Assembly (NCBI RefSeq): GCF_009664975.1
Contig: NZ_WJXB01000014.1
Coordinates: 124,001-188,000, forward strand
Direction: 5' to 3'
DNA from: Paenibacillus monticola
Lineage (GTDB): Bacteria; Bacillota; Bacilli; Paenibacillales; Paenibacillaceae
Length of the DNA stretch: 64,000 nt
A program made the position numbers and the translations under genes. The notes below the pieces were generated by a model. It saw only the letters and a program-made list of their open reading frames with translations. It made no database searches and was not told where the DNA came from. The first letter of the stretch is position 1. Each line of letters starts with the position of its first letter. Below are positions 43,324 to 52,536 of this stretch, piece by piece.

Positions 43324-43576
43324 TCACTTTACTAACAGTAAATCCAGTTCACGTTGCAGCTGTTTATTTGCAGGATCTTCTTCTAAAGCGCTGATTATCT
43401 TTTCAATTTGATCCATATCTTTAAAGTTTTCATTATGAACGAATTTTTCGTGTACCCGTGTTTCAAGAGTGTAGCCGTAATCAAATTCCAGAGTGGAGAA
43501 AGTTGAAAGGGCAGCGATTTTGCTAGCCTGTTCTACTGCAAGAATGCTTGGTGTCGGATGATGTGTTTTTCTTCAT
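43324..43576 (-). pseudogene. Small gene broken by a one-base frameshift
   Basis: ATG 43576, behind TAGGAG, opens a frame that stops after 17 codons. In the next frame an uninterrupted, protein-like sequence of about 80 residues runs to TGA 43324 (LAVEQASKIAALSTF, FKDMDQIEKIISALEEDPA, LQRELDLLLVK). Removing one A from the A5 run at 43566-43570 joins ATG to this frame and gives an 83-residue protein starting MKKTHHPTPSILAVE. The presence of a ribosome site, a coherent reading frame and a dedicated terminator argues that this was a gene. Family unknown. Confidence 0.6.
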
Positions 43577-43763
43577 TTTTTCTCCTACCATGGATAAGAA
43601 TCTCCTAGAAAAATCTTGTTTTTTTCTTTGCTTGGAATATATAAACATTATAATTCACATTAAACCATGAGCTCCTCATAGAAGAATTACAAGACCCAAA
43701 TATGATATAATCTCCATAGTTATTGTAAGATTCGGGCAAAGTAACATCCAGGGAGGAATTACA

Positions 43764-44564
43764 GTGATTTGTCGGGAGCAGACAAAAGCGTTCATAATGG
43801 TGAAGCAGCATGATCACGGGCTGCTGTCCGGGCAGCTTGCAGTGAAGTTCAAGGTAGAGCATGTGCCGGCAGAGGGCCGCAGGGATGAAGTGCTGCGAGC
43901 GGTGAGCAATCATGACCGGGGCTGGATCGATCTGGATGCTACCCCCTTCTGGAACGATGCGGAGCAGGCACCTTACAGCTTTATCGATTTTCCGGTTGTG
44001 CCGAAGCTGACTTTCTATCGTCGAGGATTAGATGAGATTGAAGCGGATACGCCATATGGAGCATTGTTATGTAGTCTACATTTCGAGCGTCTGATTGAGA
44101 TGTCGGGTGAGGATTACCCAGAGTTAACGGTATATCAGGAGCAGGAAGAAGAGCGCAGGGCCCATATCCGCCTTGATCTCGAACAATCAAGACCATTGGG
44201 TGAAGACGAGCTGTATTATGATGCCAGGCTTCTGCAATTTAGTGATGACCTGTCTTTATATATGGCATTAAATGAGCCGGGAAGTCCGAAATCTGAGGAG
44301 CATCCGTGGTGGGTAGATGGTTTCTCCGGCACCGAGGATTTCAGCTTTACATCAGGGCGGCGGATTACAGCTGAATGGAAGGATCATACCACACTGATGC
44401 TGGACCCTTTTCCATTTACTGAGACCTTCGAGGTATCGTTCATGTTGCGCAAGGTGCTCAAATCAGCAATTGCAGCAAAAGGTCTTGCTCGAGCATACAG
44501 CGAAACGCCTGAAGAGGAATGTAGAATCTGGGTGTCGGATCGTCGTGGAGGAAGCATAGAATAA
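43764..44564 (+). CDS. DUF3891 family protein
   Basis: A 266-residue soluble protein. It begins with the pattern MICREQTKAFIMVKQHDHGLLSGQLA and has AVSNHDRGWIDLD near residue 50, matching DUF3891. The family's function is unknown. The conserved His and Asp residues (QHDHG, NHDRGW) resemble metal-binding HD-type signatures; that comparison is my inference. Translation starts at GTG 43764 behind GGGAGG. It leads a four-gene operon with gaps of 10, 16 and 36 bases. Confidence 0.85.
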   Translation: MICREQTKAFIMVKQHDHGLLSGQLAVKFKVEHVPAEGRRDEVLRAVSNHDRGWIDLDATPFWNDAEQAPYSFIDFPVVPKLTFYRRGLDEIEADTPYGALLCSLHFERLIEMSGEDYPELTVYQEQEEERRAHIRLDLEQSRPLGEDELYYDARLLQFSDDLSLYMALNEPGSPKSEEHPWWVDGFSGTEDFSFTSGRRITAEWKDHTTLMLDPFPFTETFEVSFMLRKVLKSAIAAKGLARAYSETPEEECRIWVSDRRGGSIE

Positions 44565-44574
44565 GAACAGGGAT

Positions 44575-45246
44575 GTGGAGGCCATGGCTTGGTGGATGTG
44601 GACCCTGAATGTATCAGTAATGATACTGCTGGTATTTTTATCTTACCGGATGAAGTATAAGTGGCTGGGCAAGGGAGTGTTGGTGGTTCCGATACTGATC
44701 TATATACTTTTTTCGGTGGAGGATTTGCTGAACTGGATTGATTTGGGTACTCTCTTGCCGGGTAGCGGAGGCATGCGGGGTCTGATCTTAATCTTCTGCC
44801 TGGTCTCAGTCTTGTTTTATATTATTTTTATTTTTAATGAAATTAAGGAATCCAACAGTAAGGAAGTTAAGCTGCAGCAGACGCTGGTCCGGATCAGTGT
44901 GGCTGCCTTCACCTGCATTATTTTTTTTACTATTGTATACACATCTATATATAAGCTATTTGGACAATCCTCGTTTCAGGGAAAAGGGTTAGGAGAAGAT
45001 TTGCTTAGCCAGCTCATCACATTTCTGTACTTTAGCGTAGCTACCTTTGCAACGGTTGGGTACGGCGATATTGCCCCGATAGACAATACTTCGCGGCTCG
45101 TAGTGATCATGCAGATTAGCTTTAGTTTTATTACTGTTGCCTATGCGTTGTCCATGCTGGGTTTATTTCGTAAAATTCTGGGACCACACTCGGAAGAAGC
45201 GGTAGAGGCAGAAATCGAGGTTAAACTCGATACGGAGTTGAAATAA
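44575..45246 (+). CDS. Two-pore-helix potassium channel family protein
   Basis: A 223-residue membrane protein. Two N-terminal hydrophobic segments are followed by a channel module: helix, pore loop with the K+ selectivity filter TFATVGYGDIAP near residue 160, and a last helix. The tail is short, acidic and cytoplasmic (EEAVEAEIEVKLDTELK), with no RCK domain. It should pass K+ across the membrane. GTG 44575 is used as start; ATG 44584 (three codons later) is possible. It is second in the DUF3891 operon. Confidence 0.88.
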   Translation: MEAMAWWMWTLNVSVMILLVFLSYRMKYKWLGKGVLVVPILIYILFSVEDLLNWIDLGTLLPGSGGMRGLILIFCLVSVLFYIIFIFNEIKESNSKEVKLQQTLVRISVAAFTCIIFFTIVYTSIYKLFGQSSFQGKGLGEDLLSQLITFLYFSVATFATVGYGDIAPIDNTSRLVVIMQISFSFITVAYALSMLGLFRKILGPHSEEAVEAEIEVKLDTELK

Positions 45247-45262
45247 GAAAGGAGAAATCCCT

Positions 45263-46198
45263 ATGAATAAAAGAAACCCGGGGGCTTCTCCCAATAACGA
45301 TACCCAATTAGTTACGAACAGCAGTCTTTATTCTTCCGGTACTCCTGGAAAAGGTGATAAACCCAAAATCACGCGTCGCCAGTTCTTGGCCCGAGGAGCA
45401 GTCACCGTGATTGGCGCCGGCTTGTTCACAAGCGGATATGCCTGGCAGGGAGAACCACGCTGGCTCGATGTCACAAGGATGGAATTGCCACTGCGCGAGC
45501 TTCCCTCCGCATTTGCCGGAATCAAGGTAGTTCATTTCAGTGACACTCATCTTGGCTTCAACAAAGGTGCCCATGATCTGGCTAAGCTGGTTGCTCATAT
45601 TAAAGAGGCTGAGCCGGATCTGATTTGCTTCACCGGTGATATTGTAGACAGTAACCCTGAGGATCTTCTAGATTCGGTGTCAATTCTTGCAGAGTTAACG
45701 GCTCCTTTAGGGAAATTTGCCATTCTGGGCAACCATGACTACAAGAATACCGCAAGTGTCACCGGAATGCTGCAATCAGCGGGCTTTAAGGTGCTAAGGA
45801 ACGAATCGTATCTGCTTAAGCGCGGCGGAGAAGTTATGGCTGTTACCGGACTGGATGATCTGCTTAAAGGGATGCCAGACCCAGAAGCTGCATTGTCTGG
45901 TGTTCCGGCGGGAACGTTCACACTGCTGATGATGCATGAGCCGGATTATGCCGATACAGCGGAGGCTTATCCATTTAACCTGCAGCTATCAGGACACAGT
46001 CATGGCGGACAAATTCGCTTGCCCATTGCCGGTCCAATGTACACTCCAAACGGAGCACTTAAATACATAGCAGGACTGTATTATACGGAGCATAAGGCGA
46101 TGCCTGTTTATGTGAACAGAGGTTTCGGCGAGACTTATTTGCCCTTTCGCTTGCTATGTAGGCCGGAATTGACGGTAATTACTTTGCGGCAGGCATAA
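45263..46198 (+). CDS. Tat-exported metallophosphoesterase (YkuE type)
   Basis: A 311-residue calcineurin-type phosphoesterase. Residues about 1-55 form a long twin-arginine signal (TRRQFLARGAVTVIGAGLF). The catalytic motifs follow in order: FSDTHLG, CFTGDIVD, LGNHDY, MMHEP and GHSHGGQ, which bind two metal ions. Bacillus YkuE is a known Tat substrate with this layout and probably acts at the cell wall. The Tat translocase is not in the window. The ribosome site is AAAGGAG; third gene in the operon. Confidence 0.9.
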   Translation: MNKRNPGASPNNDTQLVTNSSLYSSGTPGKGDKPKITRRQFLARGAVTVIGAGLFTSGYAWQGEPRWLDVTRMELPLRELPSAFAGIKVVHFSDTHLGFNKGAHDLAKLVAHIKEAEPDLICFTGDIVDSNPEDLLDSVSILAELTAPLGKFAILGNHDYKNTASVTGMLQSAGFKVLRNESYLLKRGGEVMAVTGLDDLLKGMPDPEAALSGVPAGTFTLLMMHEPDYADTAEAYPFNLQLSGHSHGGQIRLPIAGPMYTPNGALKYIAGLYYTEHKAMPVYVNRGFGETYLPFRLLCRPELTVITLRQA

Positions 46199-46234
46199 AA
46201 TAATGGATAGTAAGCTACAGGAAGGAGCAAGAGG

Positions 46235-46774
46235 ATGAGTACCTACGGAGTAGAATGGTTCCAGCCACAGCAAGGAATAGCGGTTGAACTGAGGCCAATG
46301 CTGCGCGAGGATACCTATCTATTGCGAGCACTGCTCTCCCGCCCGGAAGTACAGCCGCATATTGTGATGCGCAGTGGAGCTGGGACGCAAGCCTACCTGG
46401 ACAAACTTGTACAGCAGATGTTATCCTGCTTCGATCCTGGTGCATTGCATACAGGCATCTATATAAAGGGGCAGCGGGAGCTGATCGGAACCGTCTCTTT
46501 ACAGAATTGGAATCGCCGTGATGGGTCGGCAATACTAGGCTATATACTGGACCCGGCGTGCTGGGGACACGGTTTTGCGACTGAAGCGGTCGGATTATTA
46601 CTGAATTACAGTGTTCAAGAGCTTGGAGTGAAGAAGGTGGAGGGGCGCTGCCGGGGGGATAACTTCAGGTCGGAACGGGTGATGGTGAAGAATGGAATGA
46701 CCCTGGAACGAATCTTGCCGCGGGCGGGTTCTCTAGTTGATGTAATGAAAGTATTCACATTGTTACACAAATGA
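46235..46774 (+). CDS. GNAT family N-acetyltransferase (RimJ/RimL-like)
   Basis: A 179-residue acetyltransferase. The acetyl-CoA site is suggested by ILGYILDPACWGHGFATEAV (Q/R-x-x-G-x-G/A-like) and the later ENF-type element DNFRSERVMVKNGM. RimJ/RimL-like enzymes acetylate amino groups of proteins, antibiotics or small molecules; the substrate cannot be told. The ribosome site AAGGAG is 7 bases before ATG 46235. It is the last gene of the operon, with a terminator downstream. Confidence 0.88.
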   Translation: MSTYGVEWFQPQQGIAVELRPMLREDTYLLRALLSRPEVQPHIVMRSGAGTQAYLDKLVQQMLSCFDPGALHTGIYIKGQRELIGTVSLQNWNRRDGSAILGYILDPACWGHGFATEAVGLLLNYSVQELGVKKVEGRCRGDNFRSERVMVKNGMTLERILPRAGSLVDVMKVFTLLHK

Positions 46775-46852
46775 AATAATGTCGTTATCAAACTCTAACA
46801 GGCCTAGGCTATACTAAACCCATGACCCCCTTTTAAAAATATATATACTTTG

Positions 46853-46880
46853 GGACCCGTTGATTCGGGTCCATTTTTTT
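46853..46880 (+). terminator. Terminator after the GNAT gene
   Basis: GGACCCG and CGGGTCC around TTGATT, followed by A and seven T. Confidence 0.88.
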
Positions 46881-46897
46881 GTCTATACAGCTCCGTA

Positions 46898-47707
46898 TTA
46901 TAACGGAACGTTTATCTTCTGGCGTTGTTTGTAATATACCCATTCGGTATAGCCAATTTCCTTTAAGCGTGATGCTACCAATTCCCAGTCATCTGCCACT
47001 CGTGAAGGCTTATGGGCATCAGAGCCGAAGGTGACTTCCACTCCCCAAAAGAGCGCCCGCTCCAGAATGGCATCAGAAGGATACCAGCCCCCACATAGCT
47101 TAGTGCCACCAGATGTATTAATCTCAATGGAAACACCACATTCTCCGATAACACGGAGACACTCATCAATCGGTCCGGGGGTAGGAATGTCTGAAAAAGG
47201 AGGGTAATTGCCCTTCATAGCGTCAATGTGGCCGAGAATTTGAAACATACCACTGCGAGCCGATTCTGCGATCATCCGGTAATATTCAGTTTTATCAGCG
47301 ATCTGTTCCTGAGGCGTCAGGTTTTTCCAGCGGTTTTTGTTAAAAATGCTGATCCCCTTAACATTATGTACCGAGCCAATTACATAATCAAAAGGATAAG
47401 CAGAGAGAATCTTCCGGTAAACTTCGGCATACTCGGCAAAATAATCAGATTCGATGCCTAACAGAACATCGATAGTGCCTTCATACTCCTTTTTTAAAGA
47501 GAGCACTTCATCTACGTAATGGGTAAGTTCTGATTTGCCCATGGCAATGAGGGGGAAAGCTTGCTCAGACGGGCTTCCAAAATACGGAGTATGGTCAGAA
47601 ATACCTATAGCGTCCAGTCCAACAGCGATTCCGGCCTCAATATAATCCCGAATATTTCCGTCTGCATGACCGCAGCGGAAATGATGTGTATGCAGATCGA
47701 ATTTCAT
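46898..47707 (-). CDS. hisJ: PHP-type histidinol-phosphatase (HisJ/HisK family)
   Basis: A 269-residue PHP-domain phosphatase that should remove phosphate from histidinol phosphate in histidine synthesis. Metal-binding motifs are DLHTHHFRCGHA at the start, GISDHTPYF near 37, GIESDYF, GSVHNVKG, GHIDAMK and GSDAHKP. The length matches Bacillus HisJ (about 268). Other PHP phosphoesterases are possible. ATG 47707 follows AAAGGAG. It lies 35 bases downstream of a LysR gene on the same strand. Confidence 0.85.
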   Translation of the reverse strand: MKFDLHTHHFRCGHADGNIRDYIEAGIAVGLDAIGISDHTPYFGSPSEQAFPLIAMGKSELTHYVDEVLSLKKEYEGTIDVLLGIESDYFAEYAEVYRKILSAYPFDYVIGSVHNVKGISIFNKNRWKNLTPQEQIADKTEYYRMIAESARSGMFQILGHIDAMKGNYPPFSDIPTPGPIDECLRVIGECGVSIEINTSGGTKLCGGWYPSDAILERALFWGVEVTFGSDAHKPSRVADDWELVASRLKEIGYTEWVYYKQRQKINVPL

Positions 47708-47742
47708 GGATAAACATCTCCTTTGGGCCTAATGATCTATTG

Positions 47743-48645
47743 TTACTCTGAACCGATAAACTGTGTTTCTGGCATGCCTTTAAGATCGCTCAGGAATTGT
47801 CGCATAGCAGAGTTGACGTATTTGCCAGACTTCGTAATGACACCTACAGGATGAGTAACCTCAAGCTCCATGATGGGAACGATTTTGAGGGAGCCTGCCC
47901 GGACTTCAGCGGTAACCGATAATTTGGAGATGATGGCGGCGCCAAGATCCAGCTCTACCATTCGTTTCACTTCCTCACTGCTGGTCAGTTCCATGATAAC
48001 CTGCGGCTGGATGCCGTGTTTGGCAAACACCTCGTCCGCAAATCTACGGCCTACCGTATCAGGTGATAGCAGGATTAGAGGGGTTCTCCCCAAAGCTTCA
48101 ATTCCGGCTGATTTAACCATTGCGAGAGGATGCCGCGGAGAAACTACTAGCTCAAACGTGTCGTAATACAGAGTTGAGGTGGTCATAGTGGGACTGCGCC
48201 CGATCAAATAACCTATCCCTACATCTACAATTCCGCTCTCCACTTGCTGATAAATCTGGGATGAAGACATCGATGAGATGGATGTTTTGATGTGAGGGAA
48301 CTGGTCCTGAAAATAGGAAAGGATACGCGGTAAAATTTGAATAGCGATAGATGTAGTGGTACCCAGAATAATATGCCCTTGAGGATTGTCATCAAGATCC
48401 GCAAGGCGCTGCTTAAGCTCATCGACAATATTCACAATTTGTACCGCATGTTCGAGAAAGACAGTCCCTCTGTCGGTTAGCGTTACCGGCTGGTTCCGGT
48501 CAACCAATTGCGTTTTGAACTCCTCTTCGAGGCTTTTGATTTGTGCTGAGACTGCGGGTTGGGTCAGGTTAAGCAGTTCTCCCGCTTTGCGAAAACTCAT
48601 TGTTTTGGAGATCGTGATCAGCGTCTCCAGCTGGCTGATGTTCAT
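47743..48645 (-). CDS. LysR family transcriptional regulator
   Basis: A 300-residue LysR regulator. The HTH is at residues 1-60 (MSFRKAGELLNLTQPAVSAQIKSLEEEF) and the co-inducer domain at about 88-295. The general pattern resembles CysL/CbbR-like regulators, but the target cannot be assigned. It precedes hisJ on the same strand and is divergent from cheX. ATG 48645 follows GGGAGGT. Confidence 0.87.
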   Translation of the reverse strand: MNISQLETLITISKTMSFRKAGELLNLTQPAVSAQIKSLEEEFKTQLVDRNQPVTLTDRGTVFLEHAVQIVNIVDELKQRLADLDDNPQGHIILGTTTSIAIQILPRILSYFQDQFPHIKTSISSMSSSQIYQQVESGIVDVGIGYLIGRSPTMTTSTLYYDTFELVVSPRHPLAMVKSAGIEALGRTPLILLSPDTVGRRFADEVFAKHGIQPQVIMELTSSEEVKRMVELDLGAAIISKLSVTAEVRAGSLKIVPIMELEVTHPVGVITKSGKYVNSAMRQFLSDLKGMPETQFIGSE

Positions 48646-48898
48646 GGACTACCTCCCTTAGGTCAACCGATTGTGAGTGCCGATTATCTATTTATCTTAC
48701 GCTCAATGTTGGCATTTGATTAAATTATAGGAGATTACTCCCGGTAGGGCAATGTTAAGCAAAAACTATCTTGGGATTTCAATCGACAAGACACTTAATT
48801 TTTGGTGAATTGTGCCGATATATAAAGTATAATGAATCAATATTGCTTGGGACTTTTGATATAGTCTTAAAGCCCGGTAAAGGGGGGACAACACTTTC

Positions 48899-49354
48899 AT
48901 GAAAGCAGAAGTAATTAATCCGTTTTTAGAGTCTGCGCGTATTGTAATTGAACAGGTGATTCAGATTTCACCGTCCACTGGCATTCCGGGTATCAAAGAA
49001 ATTGAGCTGATCGATAACCATATTTGGATTCAAGTCGGAATGTCAGGTCAGTTAACTGGGAATATTATCTTTGGTATCGCCGAACAAGTAGCACTTAAGA
49101 TTGTATCAGCCATGATGGGCGGCTATCTTATTACTGAAATGGACGACATGGGAAAAAGTGCGATTTCAGAGCTCGGCAACATGATTAGCGGCAACGCCAG
49201 CACGATTTTATCCAACCAGGGAGTGTTGGTGGATATTACCCCGCCGAAGCTAATGCAGATCGAAAACATGTCTATTCTGCCCCGCAGAGCGCTGAGTATC
49301 CCGTTGCTTATGGAAGGAATCGGGGAATTAGATATTCAGGTGATGATCTCTTAA
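48899..49354 (+). CDS. cheX: CheX-type chemotaxis phosphatase
   Basis: A 151-residue CheC/CheX/FliY-family protein. The phosphatase signature E-x-x-N is present in ISELGNMISGNA near residue 90. CheX dephosphorylates CheY-P and so resets flagellar switching. It stands outside any chemotaxis operon. An AGGGGGG site lies 12 bases before the ATG. The following SDR gene starts 28 bases later. Confidence 0.88.
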   Translation: MKAEVINPFLESARIVIEQVIQISPSTGIPGIKEIELIDNHIWIQVGMSGQLTGNIIFGIAEQVALKIVSAMMGGYLITEMDDMGKSAISELGNMISGNASTILSNQGVLVDITPPKLMQIENMSILPRRALSIPLLMEGIGELDIQVMIS

Positions 49355-49382
49355 TAGATAATGGGGAGCTGAAATACAGTCC

Positions 49383-50159
49383 ATGATATTAAAAGATAAG
49401 GTTGTTGTTATCACTGGGGCATCAAGTGGTATTGGTGCTCTTACGGCACAAATGCTGGGCAAGCGCGGCGCAATTCCTATTCTTGTAGCCCGCTCTACAG
49501 ACAGGCTGAAAGAAACAGCGGCCGGCATTCCGGGCGTTTTTGGTATGTATTCCTGCGATGTAAGAGATGCAGCAGCAGTCAAGGGGACTTTTGCACAGAT
49601 CTTATCTACATATGGCCGAATTGATATTTTACTCAATAACGCCGGTTATGGGAAATTCGCATTTTTTAACGACATGGAAGCACAGGAATTTGATGACATG
49701 ATGGACGTCAACTATATGGGGATTGTCCGCTGTACGAAGGCTGTTCTTCCATCTATGCTGGAACGGGGAAGTGGCCAGATTGTCAATGTCGCCTCAATGG
49801 CAGGCAAGATCGGCACAGCCAAATCGGTAGCCTATACGGCTACCAAGCATGCTGTGTTAGGCTTTACCAATGCACTGCGCCAAGAGCTGCGGGGAAGTGG
49901 AATTACCATATCGGCCGTGAACCCCGGCCCGATAGCGACTGATTTCTTCAAAACCGCAGACCCTTCCGGGAAGTATGAGAAGAGTATGGCCCGAGTTATC
50001 ATGACACCTGAACATGTGTCTTCCAAGATTGTAAAGCTCATGGAGAAGGGCAAGGAAGAAGTAGATCTTCCAGGTCTGGCGGGGTTCGGCATAAGGTTGT
50101 ACGGTCTGTTTCCCCGCTTGGCAGATAAGCTTACCTACAAGGCGATGAACAGGAAATAG
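49383..50159 (+). CDS. Short-chain dehydrogenase/reductase
   Basis: A 258-residue classical SDR. The cofactor motif TGASSGIG is at residues 11-18, with NNAGYG near 88 and the catalytic triad Ser in NVASMAG (near 140) with YTATK near 153. The basic residue after strand 2 (ARSTDRLK) favours NADP(H). It is close in pattern to Bacillus YqjQ-like SDRs; the substrate is unknown. It ends before a terminator. Confidence 0.88.
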   Translation: MILKDKVVVITGASSGIGALTAQMLGKRGAIPILVARSTDRLKETAAGIPGVFGMYSCDVRDAAAVKGTFAQILSTYGRIDILLNNAGYGKFAFFNDMEAQEFDDMMDVNYMGIVRCTKAVLPSMLERGSGQIVNVASMAGKIGTAKSVAYTATKHAVLGFTNALRQELRGSGITISAVNPGPIATDFFKTADPSGKYEKSMARVIMTPEHVSSKIVKLMEKGKEEVDLPGLAGFGIRLYGLFPRLADKLTYKAMNRK

Positions 50160-50179
50160 AATGTTGCATCGGATCAGGC

Positions 50180-50208
50180 GGCCTTCCATTTGGTGGAGAG
50201 GCCTTTTT
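50180..50208 (+). terminator. Terminator after the SDR gene
   Basis: GGCCTTCCA and TGGAGAGGCC (one bulge) around TTTGG, followed by five T. Confidence 0.82.
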
Positions 50209-50256
50209 GGCATATAATAAAGATATTATCTCAATCGAAAAGGATGAATTACACTT

Positions 50257-51792
50257 ATGAATAAAGCTTCTTTTGCGGCCATCGGCATCCAGGAAGACCT
50301 CATTGCCAGATTGTCGGAATTCGGCATTAACGAACCATCCCCGGTACAAGAGCAGAGTATTCCCCTTCTGCTGGAGGGTAGAGATGTTCTTGCTGCATCA
50401 CAGACAGGAACAGGCAAGACGCTGGCATACCTGCTGCCGCTGCTCCAAAACATTAATCCGGAGCAGAGAGCGGTGCAGAAGATGGTATTGGCACCTACTC
50501 AGGAGCTGGCGATGCAAATCGTACGTGAGGCGGAACGATATGGTGCACACCGCGGTATCCGTGTACTGGGCCTTATCGGTGGAGCAGCCATGAAGCGCCA
50601 GATCGATAAGCTGCGTGACCATCCTCAGTTGGTTGTAGGTACTCCCGGTCGTATTCGGGAATTGATAGGTATGCGTAAGCTGAAGATGCATGATGTCAGC
50701 ACGATTGTGATTGATGAAGCGGACCAGATGTTTCAGTTAAGCGGTGCAGGTGAAGTCACAAAGATCGTCAGCAGCGCACAGCGGACGCGCCAACTGGTGA
50801 TGCTGTCTGCAACTATCGGTCCCGAGATTAAAGCGCTGGCTTTTAAGGAAATGAAGGATATGGCTGAGATCGGTATTGACCCTGGTGTAATGACAACTCA
50901 GAGCCTGGAGCATCATTATGTCGTGGCTGAGGAACGTAACAAGATTGACATGCTGCGCCGTGTGATTCGTCATTACAACCCCGATCGGGCACTGGTATTC
51001 GTGAATACTAATGATGATATTTCGGATATCGTGGGCAAGCTGAACCACCTAGGTCTGACTGCAGCCTCCATTTCCGGGGATGCGGACAAGGTAACACGCA
51101 GCAATGTGTTAGCTGGCTTTCGAGGTGGGAAATTCCGTGTGTTGGTAGCCAGTGACGTAGCTGCAAGAGGGTTGGATATTGAGAATCTTGCGCTTGTAGT
51201 CAGCTTTGATCCGGCATTTGATTCCGAGCATTATGTGCATCGGGCTGGACGTACAGGGCGTATGGGACGCAAGGGCTTGTCGGTTAGCATTGTGACCGAG
51301 CAGCAGACCTTTATTATGCGTAAATTTGCCAAGGAGCTGAATATTTCACTACAGGAGCGGGAAATGTTCGCAGGCAAGGTATTTGCTGCCGACGAAGCCC
51401 GTGGACCTGCCCGCAGCGAAGGAAATGGACCCCGCCGCGAAGGAACGGCTACGCGCAGTGAAGGAACATCTGCCCACCGCGAGGGAAGTGCTGGACGCAG
51501 TGAAGGAACACCTGCTCGCCGTGAAGGAATAACAGCGCGTAGCGCCAAGCCGCCGGTCCGGACTGCCGGTGTAGAACCGGATGCTGGCACTGTGAAGCGC
51601 GACGAGCCTACGACGCAAGAGAAGACGATTGCACCCACAGGTGGAGAACTGCGGCGCGATCCACAGCGCAGCGTGAATCCAGCTGCGCCTACGGGCAAGC
51701 GCAGCAGCAATGCAGAGCGTGAACGCGAACGCAAGAACAAAGGAGCCCCAAAGTGGCTGAAGAACAAAACCCCGAGAGGTGACGGTCAATGA
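50257..51792 (+). CDS. DEAD-box RNA helicase with repetitive basic tail
   Basis: A 511-residue helicase. Motifs in order: Q-motif region SPVQEQSIP, motif I ASQTGTGKT, Ia PTQELA, GG, Ib TPGR, II VIDEADQ, III SAT, then domain 2 with ALVFVNT, DVAARGLDIE and HRAGRTGRMGR. The core resembles Bacillus YfmL/YxiN-type helicases used in ribosome assembly or mRNA decay. The last ~130 residues are low-complexity and basic, with six 7-residue repeats of the type RSEGTSA and a lysine-rich end (KWLKNKTPRGDG), probably for RNA binding. Its stop overlaps the ecsA ATG by 4 bases. Confidence 0.92.
   Translation: MNKASFAAIGIQEDLIARLSEFGINEPSPVQEQSIPLLLEGRDVLAASQTGTGKTLAYLLPLLQNINPEQRAVQKMVLAPTQELAMQIVREAERYGAHRGIRVLGLIGGAAMKRQIDKLRDHPQLVVGTPGRIRELIGMRKLKMHDVSTIVIDEADQMFQLSGAGEVTKIVSSAQRTRQLVMLSATIGPEIKALAFKEMKDMAEIGIDPGVMTTQSLEHHYVVAEERNKIDMLRRVIRHYNPDRALVFVNTNDDISDIVGKLNHLGLTAASISGDADKVTRSNVLAGFRGGKFRVLVASDVAARGLDIENLALVVSFDPAFDSEHYVHRAGRTGRMGRKGLSVSIVTEQQTFIMRKFAKELNISLQEREMFAGKVFAADEARGPARSEGNGPRREGTATRSEGTSAHREGSAGRSEGTPARREGITARSAKPPVRTAGVEPDAGTVKRDEPTTQEKTIAPTGGELRRDPQRSVNPAAPTGKRSSNAERERERKNKGAPKWLKNKTPRGDGQ
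51412..51537 (+). repeat. 21-base tandem repeat in the helicase gene
   Basis: Six in-frame 21-base units encode [RH][RS]EGxxx heptads (RSEGNGP, RREGTAT, RSEGTSA, HREGSAG, RSEGTPA, RREGITA). The units differ at several bases. Copy-number change would keep the frame. Confidence 0.85.
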
Positions 51793-52535
51793 ATCAAACT
51801 CCCGTATTGGAAATTACGGGCTTAAGCGGAGGATATAGCCTGAACAAGCCGGTGCTGCATGATATCGCACTTCAGGTGCAACCTGGTGAAATGATCGGAC
51901 TAATTGGTTTAAACGGAGCTGGAAAAAGTACGATCATGAAGCATATTCTCGGCCTGATGTCCCCTCAGAAGGGGGATATCACCGTACTGGGCAAGACCCG
52001 AAATGAAGACCCGAAAGGGTATCATAGCGCGTTGTCTTTTGTACCCGAGTCTCCACTGCTGTATGAAGAAATGACGGTGCGTGAGCATATTGAATTTACG
52101 GCCAGAGCGTATGGTGTGGACCGCAACGATTATGAAACTCGCAGCAGACATCTATCCGAACTGTTTAATATGGATGACAAAATGGATACACTCTCTTCAC
52201 ATCTGTCCAAAGGCATGAAGCAGAAGGTGATGATTATGTGTGCATTCATTGCACGTCCGTCGCTATATGTAATCGATGAGCCTTTTCTCGGTCTGGACCC
52301 GCTAGGGATTCGCTCCCTGCTCGATTTCATGCTGGAACTGAAGAAGTCGGGCGCTTCAATTCTGCTCAGCTCCCATATTCTCTCGACCATTGAGAATTAT
52401 TGCGATCGTTTTATCGTGTTGCATCACGGCAAGGTCATTGCTGAGGGCACACTGGCGGAAATCGCAGCAGCATCCGGTCAACCGGGTCTGTCTTTGGAAC
52501 AGCTGTTCTATGAGCTGGTTCAGGGGGGGAAATAA
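51789..52535 (+). CDS. ecsA: ABC transporter ATP-binding protein EcsA
   Basis: A 248-residue ABC ATPase. Walker A GLNGAGKST (near residue 40), signature HLSKGMKQK (the S-K-G-M variant seen in EcsA), Walker B LYVIDEPFLGLDP and switch LLSSHIL are all visible. Length equals Bacillus EcsA (about 247). Ecs affects protein secretion, regulated intramembrane proteolysis and competence; the substrate is still debated. The ATG overlaps the helicase stop, and ecsB follows after one base. Confidence 0.88.
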   Translation: MNQTPVLEITGLSGGYSLNKPVLHDIALQVQPGEMIGLIGLNGAGKSTIMKHILGLMSPQKGDITVLGKTRNEDPKGYHSALSFVPESPLLYEEMTVREHIEFTARAYGVDRNDYETRSRHLSELFNMDDKMDTLSSHLSKGMKQKVMIMCAFIARPSLYVIDEPFLGLDPLGIRSLLDFMLELKKSGASILLSSHILSTIENYCDRFIVLHHGKVIAEGTLAEIAAASGQPGLSLEQLFYELVQGGK

Positions 52536-52536
52536 C

